Part shown: piece after piece, positions 24,770 through 36,382 of the stretch | Numbering within the stretch: the stretch's first letter is position 1 | Layout of the letters: every line of letters begins with the position of its first letter | NCBI RefSeq assembly: GCF_000321225.1 | Contig: NW_004450582.1 | Location: forward strand, 977,148-1,041,147 | Direction of reading: 5' to 3' | Length of the DNA: 64,000 bases | From: Odobenus rosmarus divergens | Taxonomy: Eukaryota; Chordata; Mammalia; Carnivora; Odobenidae | Notes under the pieces: generated by a model | Database searches by the model: none | What the model saw: only the letters and a program-made list of their open reading frames with translations | What the model was told of the DNA's origin: nothing | Translations under genes and position numbers: made by a program

Positions 24770-25240
24770 AATACGCCGCAACTATCCACGATGTTCCTTT
24801 CTGCAGTTTCAGTTACCCATGGTCAACTGCAGTCCAAAAACAGATGATCCTCCTTCTGAGGCATCAGAGGGTCATAGCAGCCTAACACTACGTCACAATG
24901 CCTACATCACCTGATTTCCTCTCATCAGACAGTCATTTTACCATCTTGCATCATCACAAGAAGGGTGACTATAATACGATAACATATCCTGAGAGAGATC
25001 ACATTCACGTAACTTTTATTATACCATATTGTTATAACTCTTCTATTTTATTATTAGTTACTATTGTTAATCTCTTACTGTGCCTAATTTATAAATTCAA
25101 ATTTATCACAGGTGTACATGAATAGGAAAAAATACAGTATATAGACAGGTAGGGTCCAGTACTGTCCAGAGTCTCAGGCATCCCCTGGGGCTGGTCTTGG
25201 AACACAGGTAAGAGGAGACTACCAAACACAGTTCTCTATA
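24770..25240. mobile_element. Tigger-type (TcMar) DNA transposon relic
   Basis: TTTCAGTTACCCATGGTCAA then CTGCAGTCCAAAAA at one end, with TTAATCTCTTACTGTGCCTA, ATTTATAAATTCAAATTTAT, TATAGACAGGTAGGGTCCAG and GGCATCCCCTGGGG at the other, match non-autonomous Tigger elements. No transposase reading frame remains. Confidence 0.7.
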
Positions 25241-25287
25241 ACGTGGGGGGAAACCGCTGATTGCATACTGCACTATGCAACCAAACT

Positions 25288-25487
25288 AATGGTGGCTCGG
25301 ATGGTCGGGCCTCTGCCTCCGGCTCGGGTCGTGGTCTCAGGGTCCCGGGATCAAGCCCTGCATCGGGCTCCCTGCTTGGCGGGGAGCCTGCTTCTCCCTC
25401 TCCCTCTACTGTTCCCCCTGCTTGTGCTCTCTCGCTCTCTCTGTCAAATAGATAAATGGGATCTTTGAGAAAAAAAAAAAAAAAAAT
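25288..25487 (+). mobile_element. CAN SINE
   Basis: Diverged head GGTGGCTCGGATGGTCGGGC, body GGGATCAAGCCCTGCATCGG, CT-rich zone and a long A-tail followed by AAT units. Confidence 0.85.
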
Positions 25488-25499
25488 AATAATAATACA

Positions 25500-26085
25500 G
25501 TATTTGCATCCACCACAAAAATAAGACCGAGTTTCTACAAAAGACATTCTCTCTCATTTCCAATTGATTCTTCTTATCAATATTAATATTGTAGAAATTC
25601 CAAGTCAGAGTCTGAGTGATTAATAATGATATGCTTATTTAAATACCACTGAAAAAGGAGCAGAGTCTGGGTGCTTTTTTTTTCCCTAATTAAATTATTT
25701 TGTTTGCTGAAATCATTTAACAAAACAGAGTTTTATCATTTCAATCCATCTGCTCCTCCAAGACACTGTATGGTTTCCTGCTCATCTGAGCCAACATCAC
25801 AGAATCTAAGGTCAAGCAAATGGTATCTGCCTCTTCTTCCCCATCCAAAGATGGGTTCTAGGTAAAGCCCAAAGAAATAAGACTAGACTCATCCTAATTT
25901 ATAAGACCTATAAGAACCCCTCTCCACCCAAAGGCAGGGGAGATTCTTTTTTATATATAAAAAAAAAACTGTTAATGGTGATTAGGTTTATGGTAAACAT
26001 CATTTCAGACAATCAATGAGGCAGAGTTGTGTGAAATACAAGGCTCACCACCAAGCAACTGTTGACAGTGGCCAAAAGAGGGAAG
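25500..26085. other. Intron 1 sequence, nothing recognised
   Basis: AT-rich and unassigned. Confidence 0.4.
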
Positions 26086-26089
26086 CCTG

Positions 26090-26670
26090 TGCTGGTGGGG
26101 CAAGGCTCTGGGGGGCAGTCCTTTATCCATCATATGACCCTTCCTGGATGCCCCTCCCCACATCCTCTCTACTCCCCACCCACACGACCACCATAGGAAG
26201 CCTGACTACTGGAGAGACACCTCTGGCAACCCCAAGACTTCACCACCTGGCTCCCCTTGCCCTCATAGGACCCTTCTTCTCCGTTTCTGACCCTCCAGCC
26301 CTGGGGTACAGCCTTTCTAAACTACCAGAAGTTCACTGGCAATTATGTCACGTTCCGTCTCTGGACCTGCGCATGCTGGTTATTCCTTCTGCCCTTTGTT
26401 ATCTTGCCAACAGAGTGAACTCCCACCCAACCTTTAAGACTTAGTTCAAATGCCACCTTCTCTGTGAACTTCCTCTGAACCATACAGGTTGAGCTATTCC
26501 TTTGCTTCTATGCACTCAATGTAACTTTATAGTCTACCTTTAGTGAAGGCCCCTTATTCTGAATGCACTAATTTGTCAAAATGTTTCAGTCCCAACAGAT
26601 TTTTAAAACTCCAAGCAAAGTGCCTGACACGTGGGTGGCATTCAGTAAATAAAATGAATAGTTCCCTGAG
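26090..26670 (+). mobile_element. L2 LINE 3' end
   Basis: L2-type phrases: TTATTCCTTCTGCCCTTTGT, AAATGCCACCTTCTCTGTGA, CTTCCTCTGAACC and the terminal AAAGTGCCTGACACGTGGGT then GGCATTCAGTAAATAAAATG. The 142-codon ORF starting at 26016 lies mostly inside this element. Confidence 0.7.
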
Positions 26671-26990
26671 CCCAGAAATGATCAAATTCTGGGCAATATC
26701 TTTCCCAACTGCTTTTTCTAAAAAAAAACTTTTAGTGTTTACGTCCCTCCCCGCCAGCTTTATTGAGGTATAACTGACAAAAAGTGTATATGTTTAAGAT
26801 ATACATCTTGATGTTTTGAAATACATCTACATGGTGAAATAATCACCACAATGAAGCTAATTAACGTATCTATCATTTCACACGTTTCCCTTTTTTTTTT
26901 TCCTTTTTTGAGTGGGTTGAGAACATTTAAGATCTACTCTATCAGCAGATTTCAACCAAACAATACAGTATTGTTAACAATAGTCACATT

Positions 26991-27214
26991 GCGGGTGTTT
27001 GGATGGCCCAGTCGGTTGAGTCCAACTCTTGATTTCGGCTCAGGTCATGATCTCAGGGTCATGGGATCGAGCTCTGAGTTAGGTTCTGCACTCAGCACGG
27101 AGTCTGCCTGTCCCTCTCCCTCTGCTCCTCCCCGGGCTCACTTCCTCTCTCTCTCTCTCCCCCTAATAAATAAAGAAGATCTTTAAAAAACAAACAAACA
27201 AACAAACAAACATA
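26991..27214 (+). mobile_element. CAN SINE (older subfamily)
   Basis: Head TTGGATGGCCCAGTCGGTTG, body CCAACTCTTGATTTCGGCTC, and a tail AATAAATAAAGAAGATCTTT followed by CAAA units. Flanked by AACAATAGTCACATT / AACAATAGTCATGGT. Confidence 0.9.
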
Positions 27215-29800
27215 AAACAATAGTCATGGTGCTATACACTGTATCTCTGGAACTTATTCACCTGGAACGATGGAACTCTGCACCCCAACTGCTTCTGATT
27301 AAAGAACTTGTGGATCGCCACAAGAGAAGCTGGGACTGAAGCACGAACACAATACCTGAGGGCATCCACCTTAAAAACTAATTTTTAGTACAATTCCCCA
27401 CCAAAGGTTAGAACCCACGAGGCCTGCTCTCACACTTCTCAGACACCACTTGCCAGAGGTCCCTGCGAACCACCTCCTGGAGGATGTAATAGGATTACTC
27501 TTCTTGCAATATCAGCCTCCACTGTTAAAAATATCATTAGCGGTCATAAAATTATCCGGCCCCATATTTAATCCAGCCACAGAATTTGCCTCTGTGACCT
27601 CCCATGGTAATGAATTATATAAGTGACTATCTCATTTTATTAGCACTTAATTTGCTACTCTTTAATTTCATCAAATAACCCCTGTTCTCATATTATGGGG
27701 TCTGGGGAAAAGAAAGGACTGATTGGCCTTTGTTATGTCCTTCATAATTTTTAATATTTTATTCGAGTACCCTTTAGCATCTCCTTTCCAGGAGAAGTGA
27801 TTCTAATGCACACAATCTCATCAGTACCATAGAATCTTCTCTTACAGGGGCCAAGAGGTGTTTCAAGTACACATGCCTTTGGGGAGAAGAGACATGAAGC
27901 CATAATTGGAAGGCGATAATACTCTTTTCTCAAAACTCTCCCGTGAAAAAATACCCTATTGTGTCTCTTAGTAGGTCATTTGGGTGGCTTTCGGGCCCTT
28001 CTGTCTGTTCTCAAATACTCTTCTCACAATTTTTTATTATTATTATCTTTCCTATGTCTCAGTAGAGACAAATCACTTCCCTACAAATCCACCACGTGGT
28101 CTTTCTGCCACGTCCATTGATGCTTCCATGGATGTTCTCGTGCTTCTTCACAATATACCTAAAACACGAACACCAAACGATAACTCTGTGAAAGGAGGTT
28201 TATTTTGTATTTTGATTTTACCTTTGTTCCTAATGGAGAGAAATAAATTATGATACGTTATTAGAGATTCTTTTCTCCCAAATTTGGGAAAAGAAAGATT
28301 AAATTTCCCATGTTTTCTCTTGTCATTCTTCCTATTTTCAATTCTAATTTGCAACTTCCCAGGAATCAGCCACAAATTCCCATATGTGCAAGTGCCCAGC
28401 GTAGAAATAGTTGCTCAATACGTCCCTTGCATCATAGTACATTTATTTTTTACCTCAGACACTGAAACCAGTGAAATATCAACTTGATCATGTCTAGTCT
28501 TTCAATCTTAGCCTTGGAAAAGGTTAGCTTGGCTAGAAAAAAGAGCCCTGGATGTCAGTGCATGCCTGATCCATTCAGGCTCAGAAGATACTCAACTTCT
28601 ATAAATGAGCAGATTCAGCCTTGTCCAGTTCCTAACCAAAGACACAAGACTGGGAGCTTCATCCTTACTAACAGGTAGAAACTAGAATTCGTTTTCTTCC
28701 ACCCAATAAGCCCCAGGTGAGCTCTCTAGGGCACCCATGCCCCCAGTGGACACGAGCCAACTCTTCTAACATTCTACCGTGTAAGCCCAATCCTTAGAAC
28801 CCAGAGAGATGGTCTAGAAACAAAGACACCAACAACTTGACAGCATACATTGCCACTGCTCACAGAGCCTTAACTATGACATCTCCCCACAGCTACTCTG
28901 ACCCTAATCTCCAACTCCCATCCCACATACATTCTCCATCCCTAACCATTCTTTAGGATATCAATCCAAGTCCAGGTGAGTGATGAGTTTACTACACCCT
29001 CTAAAATACTTCAACGTAGATTTCTGGCACCAAGCCTAAGGCCAACATGACCTGCTCACTTGTTCCTTCGGTACCAACCTTGAATATTCTCTGCTTACAC
29101 TCCTCTTCCCTTTGGCTGTCATTTCCAGTATGTCTTGTGTCCACAGCCACACGGATTATAACATTCTCTCAGTACACATCATCACAGTGGAACAGAGTCT
29201 GGGTTCACATCACAAGATACGTGTGCTCTTGGACCTGGCTTCACACAGTAGCATCACGTGGGGATTTTAAGGTCTCCCTCCTTTCTCTAACCCTTCATCC
29301 CTCCTTGAGAGATCAGCCCTTTCCCGGCTATCGCTGCTCTTTACTAATCAATTTCTGTCGATTACTCTCCTTCTCGATCATCAGCTCATGTCTGTAGGTT
29401 GATCGAGGCACTAGGAGAACCTAGTCACTTATTCGACATCAATATACTGTTTGGTGCAGTCCCCAGGTTACCTATTTTTGTTCCACACGTTCCCAGGATG
29501 CCCTTCACCAGTCAGTCACCAGCCTCCATGGTTCAGCAGCAGGTGGTAGCAGCAGTTACGCAGCTAGAGAGCCACGAGCCCTCAGTAGAGTGAGGCGCCC
29601 ATGTGCAAGTCCTACCGCCTCTGCATTTAGCCTTTCTGGTGTGCAGGCTCCGTGCAACAGAATGCGAGAAACACGGTGGCCTGAAATAGGTAGCTGCTGT
29701 CCAGACAAAGCTCAGGGAGTAATGCCACCAACTGGGGGAGTTGAATTATAGAAAATATAAGCGAACATATGGGGACAAAGAGCAATCAATGCGTTTAACC
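27215..29800. other. Intron 1 sequence, nothing recognised with confidence
   Basis: About 2.6 kb free of CAN SINEs and of clear LINE matches. Several ORFs of 60-116 codons lack motifs. Confidence 0.4.
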
Positions 29801-30120
29801 AACATCTCCAACTGGTCCCACTGGTCACATCAGTCAGGAATCTTTCAGTTAAAAATGATGAAAACTGACTTTGAGGATTGGACCAAAACGGGAAGGATGG
29901 TAAAAGCCCAGATAACTGAGAAGAGAGTGGAAGAACAAGCTCAGACAACAGACAGGAACCAAAGACAACAGTACAGAGACACAGCTAGAACCACAAGGCC
30001 AGCATTGATCAGCAACAGCCTGGCTGAGATTTCACAGCAGCGGCTGCAGACAACACCACTGCCGTTACCCCAACTCACTCAGAGCCTCAAGTTCCACAGG
30101 AAAGCATCCGAAGCCTGACC
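29800..30120. repeat. Possible old LTR/MER-type repeat
   Basis: The ORF at 29741-30118 (125 codons) is Gln/Thr-rich without a domain. The DNA pattern (GGAACCAAAGACAAC, ACAGCCTGGCTGAGATT) looks like decayed repeat. Confidence 0.3.
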
Positions 30121-30559
30121 TAGGCATGCCTGTGAGGGGCAGGGAAGAGGGAAGATCCATGCCTTCCTCTGCAGCGCCTCCAACCTGATCTACATACTAT
30201 AGATAGAATGACCCAACACTAAGAGGACACGTGTTGGTTGCTGCCCAGCCAGAAAATGACAAATTTCTATTACAATGAGCATGAGTTTGGAACATGCTAG
30301 ATGGGTTAGCTTCTCTTGGAGATGCATAAAGCATTGGGCACATTAGACTCTATGACAAAGTCCCACAGGAAAGAAATCTCTCGAATGGTCTTTGATTCGG
30401 CATTTCTCAAACACTTGACCACAAATGGCTTTTTCCCTGGAACATATGCTTACCACACTGGCTGGACATAAGTCAAGTTCAAAGAAAGGGAAGGTCAGAG
30501 TAGGCTCATCCAGTTGGCTAAAAAAAACTCTTAGATCAAGTGGAGATGTGCAATTGATG

Positions 30560-30660
30560 CTAAAGCAGAGGTTCTCAGTCTGGAGACATCTTTGGTGCCA
30601 CTTGCACCTAGTGGGGTGGAGGCCAGGTAAACATCCTACAATGTACAAGACAGTCTCTCA
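30560..30660 (+). repeat. hAT/MER-type DNA transposon fragment
   Basis: AGAGGTTCTCAGTCTGGAGA, ACATCTTTGGTGCCACTTGC, GGCCAGGTAAACATCCTACA and ATGTACAAGACAGTCTC match a common mammalian MER hAT-type element. Confidence 0.6.
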
Positions 30661-30762
30661 GTAGTGTAAGTGCCTGATACTAAGTTTTCTAATTGTAGTG
30701 TAAGTGTCTGACCTTAAGCTTTTGATTGCTGAGGCATCCATTTCAAAAGACATCCATCCATA

Positions 30763-30951
30763 GGACGCCTGGGTGGCTCAGTCGGTTAAGCATCTGCCCT
30801 CGGCTCAGGTCATGATCCCAGGGTCCTGGGATCGAGTCCTGCCCACATCGGGCTCCCTGCTCCACAAGGAGCCTGCTTCTCCCTCTGCCTCTGCCTCTCT
30901 CTGTCTCTCATGAATAAATAAATTAAAATCTTTAAAAACAACAACAACAAC
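30763..30951 (+). mobile_element. CAN SINE
   Basis: GACGCCTGGGTGGCTCAGTC head, and an AATAAATAAATTAAAATC tail with AAC units. The perfect target duplication AAAAGACATCCATCC flanks it. Confidence 0.95.
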
Positions 30952-31009
30952 AAAAGACATCCATCCTGAATAAACATACGGCCAGTCGTATAACACAGCT
31001 ACTAACCAA

Positions 31010-31375
31010 CCAACCAACAAGGAACTAGACAGCTCCCACACATGAAGGTTCCTCTTTCAGAAAGCCCTGGGTAACCTAGATAACTGCCTGCTCGAGTGAC
31101 CCTGCTTCTCCTTCGCATGCCCCAATCCCTGCTCTTTTGCTTTAAATTAGCCAATAAAGAGTTAGCCCACAAAACCCTAGACATCCCACCCTCAGACCCT
31201 AATAAGACTCAGGTCATTGCTTGTGTGTGCACACTGGCTCTTTCTACCAGAAACCTCACCATACCCAAGCCCAGCCCTTGGGTATGTCATGCACTCTCCA
31301 GAACTTTTGAGTAATAAATCCTGATCCTCAGAGATCCCTGATGGTTTTTGCTGAACTGTGTGTTCTGCAGTCATA
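31010..31375 (+). repeat. Possible endogenous-retrovirus LTR-like segment
   Basis: CCAATAAAGAGTTAG, a downstream AATAAATCCTGATCCTCAG and a CT-rich upstream part resemble the promoter and polyA layout of a class I LTR. The borders and target duplication are not certain, and no viral genes lie beside it. Confidence 0.35.
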
Positions 31376-31740
31376 ATAAGAACCTGAAGAGATGGACCAC
31401 CCATAAGTAGGAGCCCCGGTAGGGGAACTGTCAGTTCTATGGAATTTGCCACAAGTGACGTGCCCAAGTGAGCACCGCAGGCATTCCTAACCAAGGGCGC
31501 TACCATCAACAGGCTCAGGACCAATAGAACAGTCCAGTAATAGAGACTTAACTGGCCCCCAATGTCAACAGTGCCACAGCTGAGAAACCCTACCAAAAGG
31601 ATGGGCAGGATTCAGGAAAAATAAAAAGGAAGCACTGAAGGTTTATGGGAAACAGGAGTGTCAGAGACAGAGGCAAGCTGGCTCTATTTGATTCACTGTG
31701 GCTTATCTGTAAAGCTTCTTAAGTACCAGGCTAAAAGTCT

Positions 31741-32216
31741 AGATCTGTGCTATCCGATCAGTAGCCACTGGCCACATGTGGCCATCTGAACATTTGAAAT
31801 GTGGAACAATCCAATTTGAGATGTGCTTTAAGTGTGAAGTACTCAGCAAATTTCAAAGATTTAATACAAAAAAAGGACACAAAATATCTCTAATTATGTT
31901 TTTTGGTTTTGGGTTTTTTTTAAGCCCAGCATGGTGCCCAATGCGGGGCTTGAACTCACAACCCTGAGATCAAGACCTGAGCTGAGATCAAGAGTCAGAT
32001 GCTCAACCAACTGGGCCACCCAGGTGCCCCTCTGTAATTACGTTTTGATATTGATTATACACCAAAAATATAATATCTGGGATACATTTGGTTAAACAAA
32101 AAGCACTAAAATTATTTTCACCTGTTTCTTTTCGTCTTTTATAATGTGCACCCTAGAAGATCTTAAATTGCTTTTGTTGAATATTATATTTCTATTAGAC
32201 AGCACTGGGCTAGACT
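31741..32216. mobile_element. hAT-Charlie-type DNA transposon, interrupted by a short SINE
   Basis: The left part GTAGCCACTGGCCACATGTG then GAACATTTGAAATGTGG, and the right end ATTAGACAGCACTGGGCT (complement of the CAGTGCTGTCTAAT end), are typical of non-autonomous Charlie elements. The element continues on both sides of the insertion at 31915-32029. Confidence 0.75.
31915..32029 (-). mobile_element. Short tRNA-Lys SINE without CT-rich region
   Basis: The complement reads a head ending GGGGCACCTGGGTGGCCCAG and the body TTGTGAGTTCAAGCCCCGCA, stopping at GGGCACCATGCTGGGC then an A-tail. The flanks TAATTATGTTTT / TAATTACGTTTT are the duplicated target inside the Charlie element. Confidence 0.85.
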
Positions 32217-32269
32217 TTACCCTGTAAGTGATCAGAGCCACTGAAGATTTCCAAATTGGGCTGTAACAG

Positions 32270-32770
32270 AATTAAAGAAGTATTTTTCTAAAAATAATCA
32301 GCATACAGAATATGTCCCATAGAAACGCTTACACAAATATGGAAGTGCAAATATGAAAAGGTATTTATGGTAGTATTGTTGTAAGTGACACCAAGATCCA
32401 TGACTGCTTCAAATATAGCAGATCCATAATATAGAATATGACCCGCTATTAAAAAGAATGAGGTAGATCAGTAAATACTGTCATGGAAACCGATTATGAT
32501 ACTTTACTCAGTGAAAACAAGTAGCCTGCACAGCTGTGATTTTCTAAAATAAAAATGTTTATAAAAACAAAAATACAAGTATAAAACATATATCTGTTGG
32601 TACCTGTGCAAAAAAATAAAAGAATATATACCAAATTGATGGAAGAGTTTCTCTTCAGAGCTAGAATTACGTAAGATTTCTACTTTCTCATGTTATACAG
32701 TTCCATAGCACTGAAAATTTTTATCCATAAGAGCATGCATTACCTTATTGAACAGTAAAAACAAAATATA
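32270..32770 (+). mobile_element. Old L1 3' fragment
   Basis: The AATATAGAATATGACCCGCTATTAAAAAGAATGAGG region (32430-32465) and following bases match the L1M ORF2/3'-UTR junction. Confidence 0.6.
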
Positions 32771-33707
32771 CTTAACTCTTTTCAATTGAGAGGCATTGCC
32801 AAGCAGGAGTGTGCAACACAGGTAGAAAGACACTACAGTAGGTAAACCAGCAAGATGGCTGTTGCTATGGTCCAGGCATCAGCATCGTACAACGCCTCCC
32901 TGGGGCATTTCACACCCCAAACCCGTCATGACCAAACTCTGCCACTGAGTCCTTCCACAAATCCAGTATGACTCAGCTGCATGATGCCAGGCAGAAATGA
33001 TGACCTCTGAACGCCACCATTATTGCTCCCATAGAAAAGATCACTAAAACATTAGCACCCAGGCCACCAGAGAGAACCTGATTAGTATATAAATCCTAGA
33101 TGATATAAAGATCATACCTGAGTGAGACGGGCCCTCACTGGCCCACCCAGAGCAATGCCCTTCCCCATAGATAAGGAGTTTATGGAGTCAAAGGTCCAGA
33201 CTTTCCCCGAGATCACATTCTCCTTCCAGTCTAAGTGCAAGGTGTGCAGGACCCCAGAATTCCCAGATCAAATGGCATTAGGTCTGCTCCCAGAGTCTAT
33301 AGGGGTATCTCCGACCCAAAGTCCGTACCTTAAACTTAAGATATAAGACAGGTTAGGGACTTTGCTCCTAGAAAGTTTGGTCAATACACATCTGTCTATG
33401 AATTACATTTATTCATTCATTCAACTAATAAAAAAAGGGATACATACGATGATGCCAGCACTGCCCTAGGCTCAGTGGGTTCAGCAGTGAATGAAAAACC
33501 AAAATCCTTACTTTCACAAAGCTTCTTCTCATGAAATGAGACAAATAAACATGTAAATATATGTCGAATCTATTACACAATATATGTGGGCTACACTGAA
33601 AAGTTACATAGGATAAGAGAATGGATAGTGGCAGGATGGGGGGCAGGGTCAGGGAGTCTCCTATAAGAAAACAACTGAGCAGAGTCCCATATAAAATAAG
33701 GAAGTGA

Positions 33708-33893
33708 GGGGCACCTGGGTGGCTCAGCTGGATAAGCATCTGCCTTCAGCTCGGATCACAATCCCGGGATCCTGGGATCAAGCCCCACGTGAGGCTCCCT
33801 GCTCAGTGGGGAGCCTGCTTCTCCCTCATCCTCTGCCCCTCCCCACCTCGTGTGCTCTCTCTCTCTCTAATAAATAAATAAAATCTTTAAAAC
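33708..33893 (+). mobile_element. CAN SINE, first of a same-site pair
   Basis: GGGGCACCTGGGTGGCTCAG head, AATAAATAAATAAAATC tail. Preceded by AAATAAGGAAGTGA and followed by AAATAAGGA. Confidence 0.95.
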
Positions 33894-33905
33894 AAAAAAT
33901 AAGGA

Positions 33906-34097
33906 GGGGTGCCTGGGTGGGCTCAGATGCTTGAGTGTCTGCCTTGGACTCGGGTCATGATCCCAGGGTCCTGGGATCGAGCCCCATGTCAGGCTCCCTG
34001 CTCAGTGGGAAGCCTGCTTCTTCCTCTCGCTCTGCCATTCACTCCCCTTGTGCTCTCTGGCTCTCTCTGTCAAATATGTAAATAAAATCTTTAAAAA
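33906..34097 (+). mobile_element. CAN SINE, second of a same-site pair
   Basis: GGGGTGCCTGGGTGGGCTCA head, tail TCAAATATGTAAATAAAATC. Followed by a third copy of the target, AAATAAGGAAATGA. Confidence 0.95.
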
Positions 34098-34724
34098 AAT
34101 AAGGAAATGAGCAATGAGACCATCAACCTGGGGAAACTGTGTTCTAGGCAGAGAGAAGAGCAAATGCAAAAGCCCTAAAGCAAGAGTGAACATGTCATAT
34201 TTGTGGCAGAGCAGGGACACAGGTGCAACTGGAGGACAGTAAGCAAGGAGGACTGGGAGTGGTGGAGATTAAGTCAGAGAGGCAGGGCAAGGACCAGATC
34301 ATAGAAATGTCCTCCAAACTCTGAGTCATGACCCATGGACATGTCATGAAATCAAGTTTGTCAGCTGCAACTAGTATTTTTTTTAAAAAGAAACAATAAA
34401 ATGGAAAACATCAGGACACCTTATATATACTACAAGTAGGGGTCATTTACAGAAATTTTGTTTCAGTTATACATATGTAGGCATGTCCTGTGTGGCAATA
34501 TAAAATACATGGCCTGTTGTGAGGCATGGCCCGTAAGGTATGAAAGCCCCTCAAGAAGGACTTTTTCAGCATGGAAAGGACTTTAGATGTGAGACAGGAA
34601 GTCTTCAGAGAACTCTGTGCAGAGGAATGAAATGATCTAACTTAGATTTACATTTTAAAAAAGGCCCTCTGGCTGCTAAGGGGAAGCCAACAGCAAGTGG
34701 TAGCTTGAACCAGAACAATAGCAG

Positions 34725-35440
34725 TGGGGAGGAGAGAATGGTCAAAATCTCATCAGTGCACTGGCTGTAGCATTTGTATTCTGTCTTTAAAATTTGCCTT
34801 CAAACAAATAGGAGCTGCTCATTCTCTGGTCTGGAGAGTGAACAGTCCAAGAAAAGTTGATATTCCAGAAGCAGCTCCAAGGTTCACAGAGCACAAAATT
34901 CAAGGAAGAGTTCCTTCTGCTCAGGACCCACAAATGTGCTCAGATAAGTCTCTGTGTGGAAGAATTCAGACTGGAACAAACCATCAGAGCTGATCCCTCT
35001 GCCTCCAGGCCCTGACTGCTGGAGTAAAATCGACTACTCTTCCCAATCCGGTCCGTCTGCTGAGCTTCCGGTCCTCACTAGGATGACCCCATCATCCTGG
35101 TTTGCCCAGGATGTGCCCCATTTACCCTTCCCTGTCCCATCCAGTTGGGATGCGACATCCCAAAATATAGATGCAAAGAGCATTTGCTTCTATATTTCAT
35201 TTTTTAATAAACAACATAAATCAGGCTGGGTTTCGTAGACACCAGCTTCTACCACATTCTCCAGTCATAGGGTAAGAGGAAAGTGCAGTGAACAGAGACC
35301 TCATTTGAACATGTGGTTCACTCGGTAAGGAGAAAACTCAACTATTCCCCATCTCCCAGACACAGCAAAACTAACGCTTCTGGCATGCAGGGCACTCACA
35401 GACAACTGAGGGCACTTGAAATATTTGTGGCTAGAAATGG
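34725..35440. other. Intron 1 sequence, nothing recognised
   Basis: Two overlapping ORFs (89 and 94 codons) have no domain signature. Confidence 0.4.
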
Positions 35441-35448
35441 CTGGCTGG

Positions 35449-35623
35449 AACGCCTGGGTGGCTCAGTCGTTAAGCGTCTGCCTTTGGCTCAGGTCATGAT
35501 CCCAGGGTCCAGGGATCGAGCCCCGCATAGGGCTCCTTGCTCAACAGGGAGTCTGCTTCTCCCTCTGCCTGCCACTCCCCCTGCTTGTGCTCTCTCTCTC
35601 TCTCTTTCTGACAAATAAATCTT
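35449..35623 (+). mobile_element. CAN SINE
   Basis: ACGCCTGGGTGGCTCAGTCG head, CT-rich zone, ACAAATAAATCTTGAAAG tail that runs directly into a GAAAA microsatellite. Confidence 0.93.
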
Positions 35624-35770
35624 GAAAGAAAAGAAAAGAAAGAGAAGAGAAGAGAAGAGAAGAGAAGAGAAGAGAAGAGAAGAAAAGAAAAGAAAAGAAA
35701 AGAAAGGAAAGAAAAGAAAAGAAAAGAAAAGAAAAGAAAAGAAAAGAAAAGAAAAGAAAAGAAAAGAAAA
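35624..35770 (+). repeat. (GAGAA)n/(GAAAA)n microsatellite grown from a SINE tail
   Basis: 147 consecutive purines on the plus strand: GAGAA units, then GAAAA units, directly after the SINE's A-rich end. Confidence 0.95.
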
Positions 35771-35771
35771 C

Positions 35772-36380
35772 GGCTGACTCCTTCCAGTCTTGGGGTGGTA
35801 GAAGTATGCAATGCTCTTTGTCTCTGCAGTCACTTGAAGATACGAGCCAGTTGTGCCCTGGCCTGGGCCCAAGCCCACTGAAGACACAGACACACCATGA
35901 CCCCAGTCAGTAGGGCGTGAGAAGTATGACAACCTATAGGTAAGGTGAATAAGCAGTATGAAAATCTAGAGTCCTAGAGGGGAACTAACTGAAAGCAATG
36001 CTTTTGTCATTTTCATATTCTATAAATCTAAACCTATTTAGGGTTACCCTTTTCATTTTGAAAAAAAAATCTATTAGCAACAATGAGCTCCAAAAAAGGA
36101 TGCTTAATGAAATATTAAATTCTGAATTTCCATTTCTCAGAAAAGTTGATGATCTGTAATTTGCACAAAATGCTTTTCAACATCTATCACATGCCAAAAT
36201 AGCTCTACAGAGACATCACTGACTCCAAGACCCAAATCTGCTAACAAGCATCTTTATACACTGCAAAAATTAGCAGTTATGTTAAGAAGCCTGCGCTTAA
36301 AGATGGCAATTTAACACAGCCTCAGAAGACACAGTGACAGAAAGCTCTGAAGCAAGACTTTCCAGTCAGATAAAATGAGT
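35772..36380. other. Intron 1 sequence, nothing recognised
   Basis: AT-rich and unassigned. Confidence 0.4.
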
Positions 36381-36382
36381 AT

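Larger units (their letters stand above)
33405..34715 (+). repeat. Ancient interspersed repeat with two SINEs inserted
   Basis: ATTCATTCATTCAACTAATA, GCACTGCCCTAGGCTCAGTG, AAATGCAAAAGCCCTAAAGC, GGAATGAAATGATCTAACTT and GGCCCTCTGGCTGCTAAG follow the order of the same old family as at 1.0-2.1 kb. Confidence 0.55.

Noticed and set aside
26016..26444. 142-codon ORF
   Set aside because: Its DNA is largely an L2 LINE 3' end, and no protein domain is visible.
29741..30118. 125-codon Gln/Thr-rich ORF
   Set aside because: Repeat-like DNA pattern and no conserved motif; likely decayed repeat.
35489..35932. 147- and 105-codon antisense Phe/Ser-rich ORFs
   Set aside because: They translate the complement of a SINE plus the GAAAA microsatellite.
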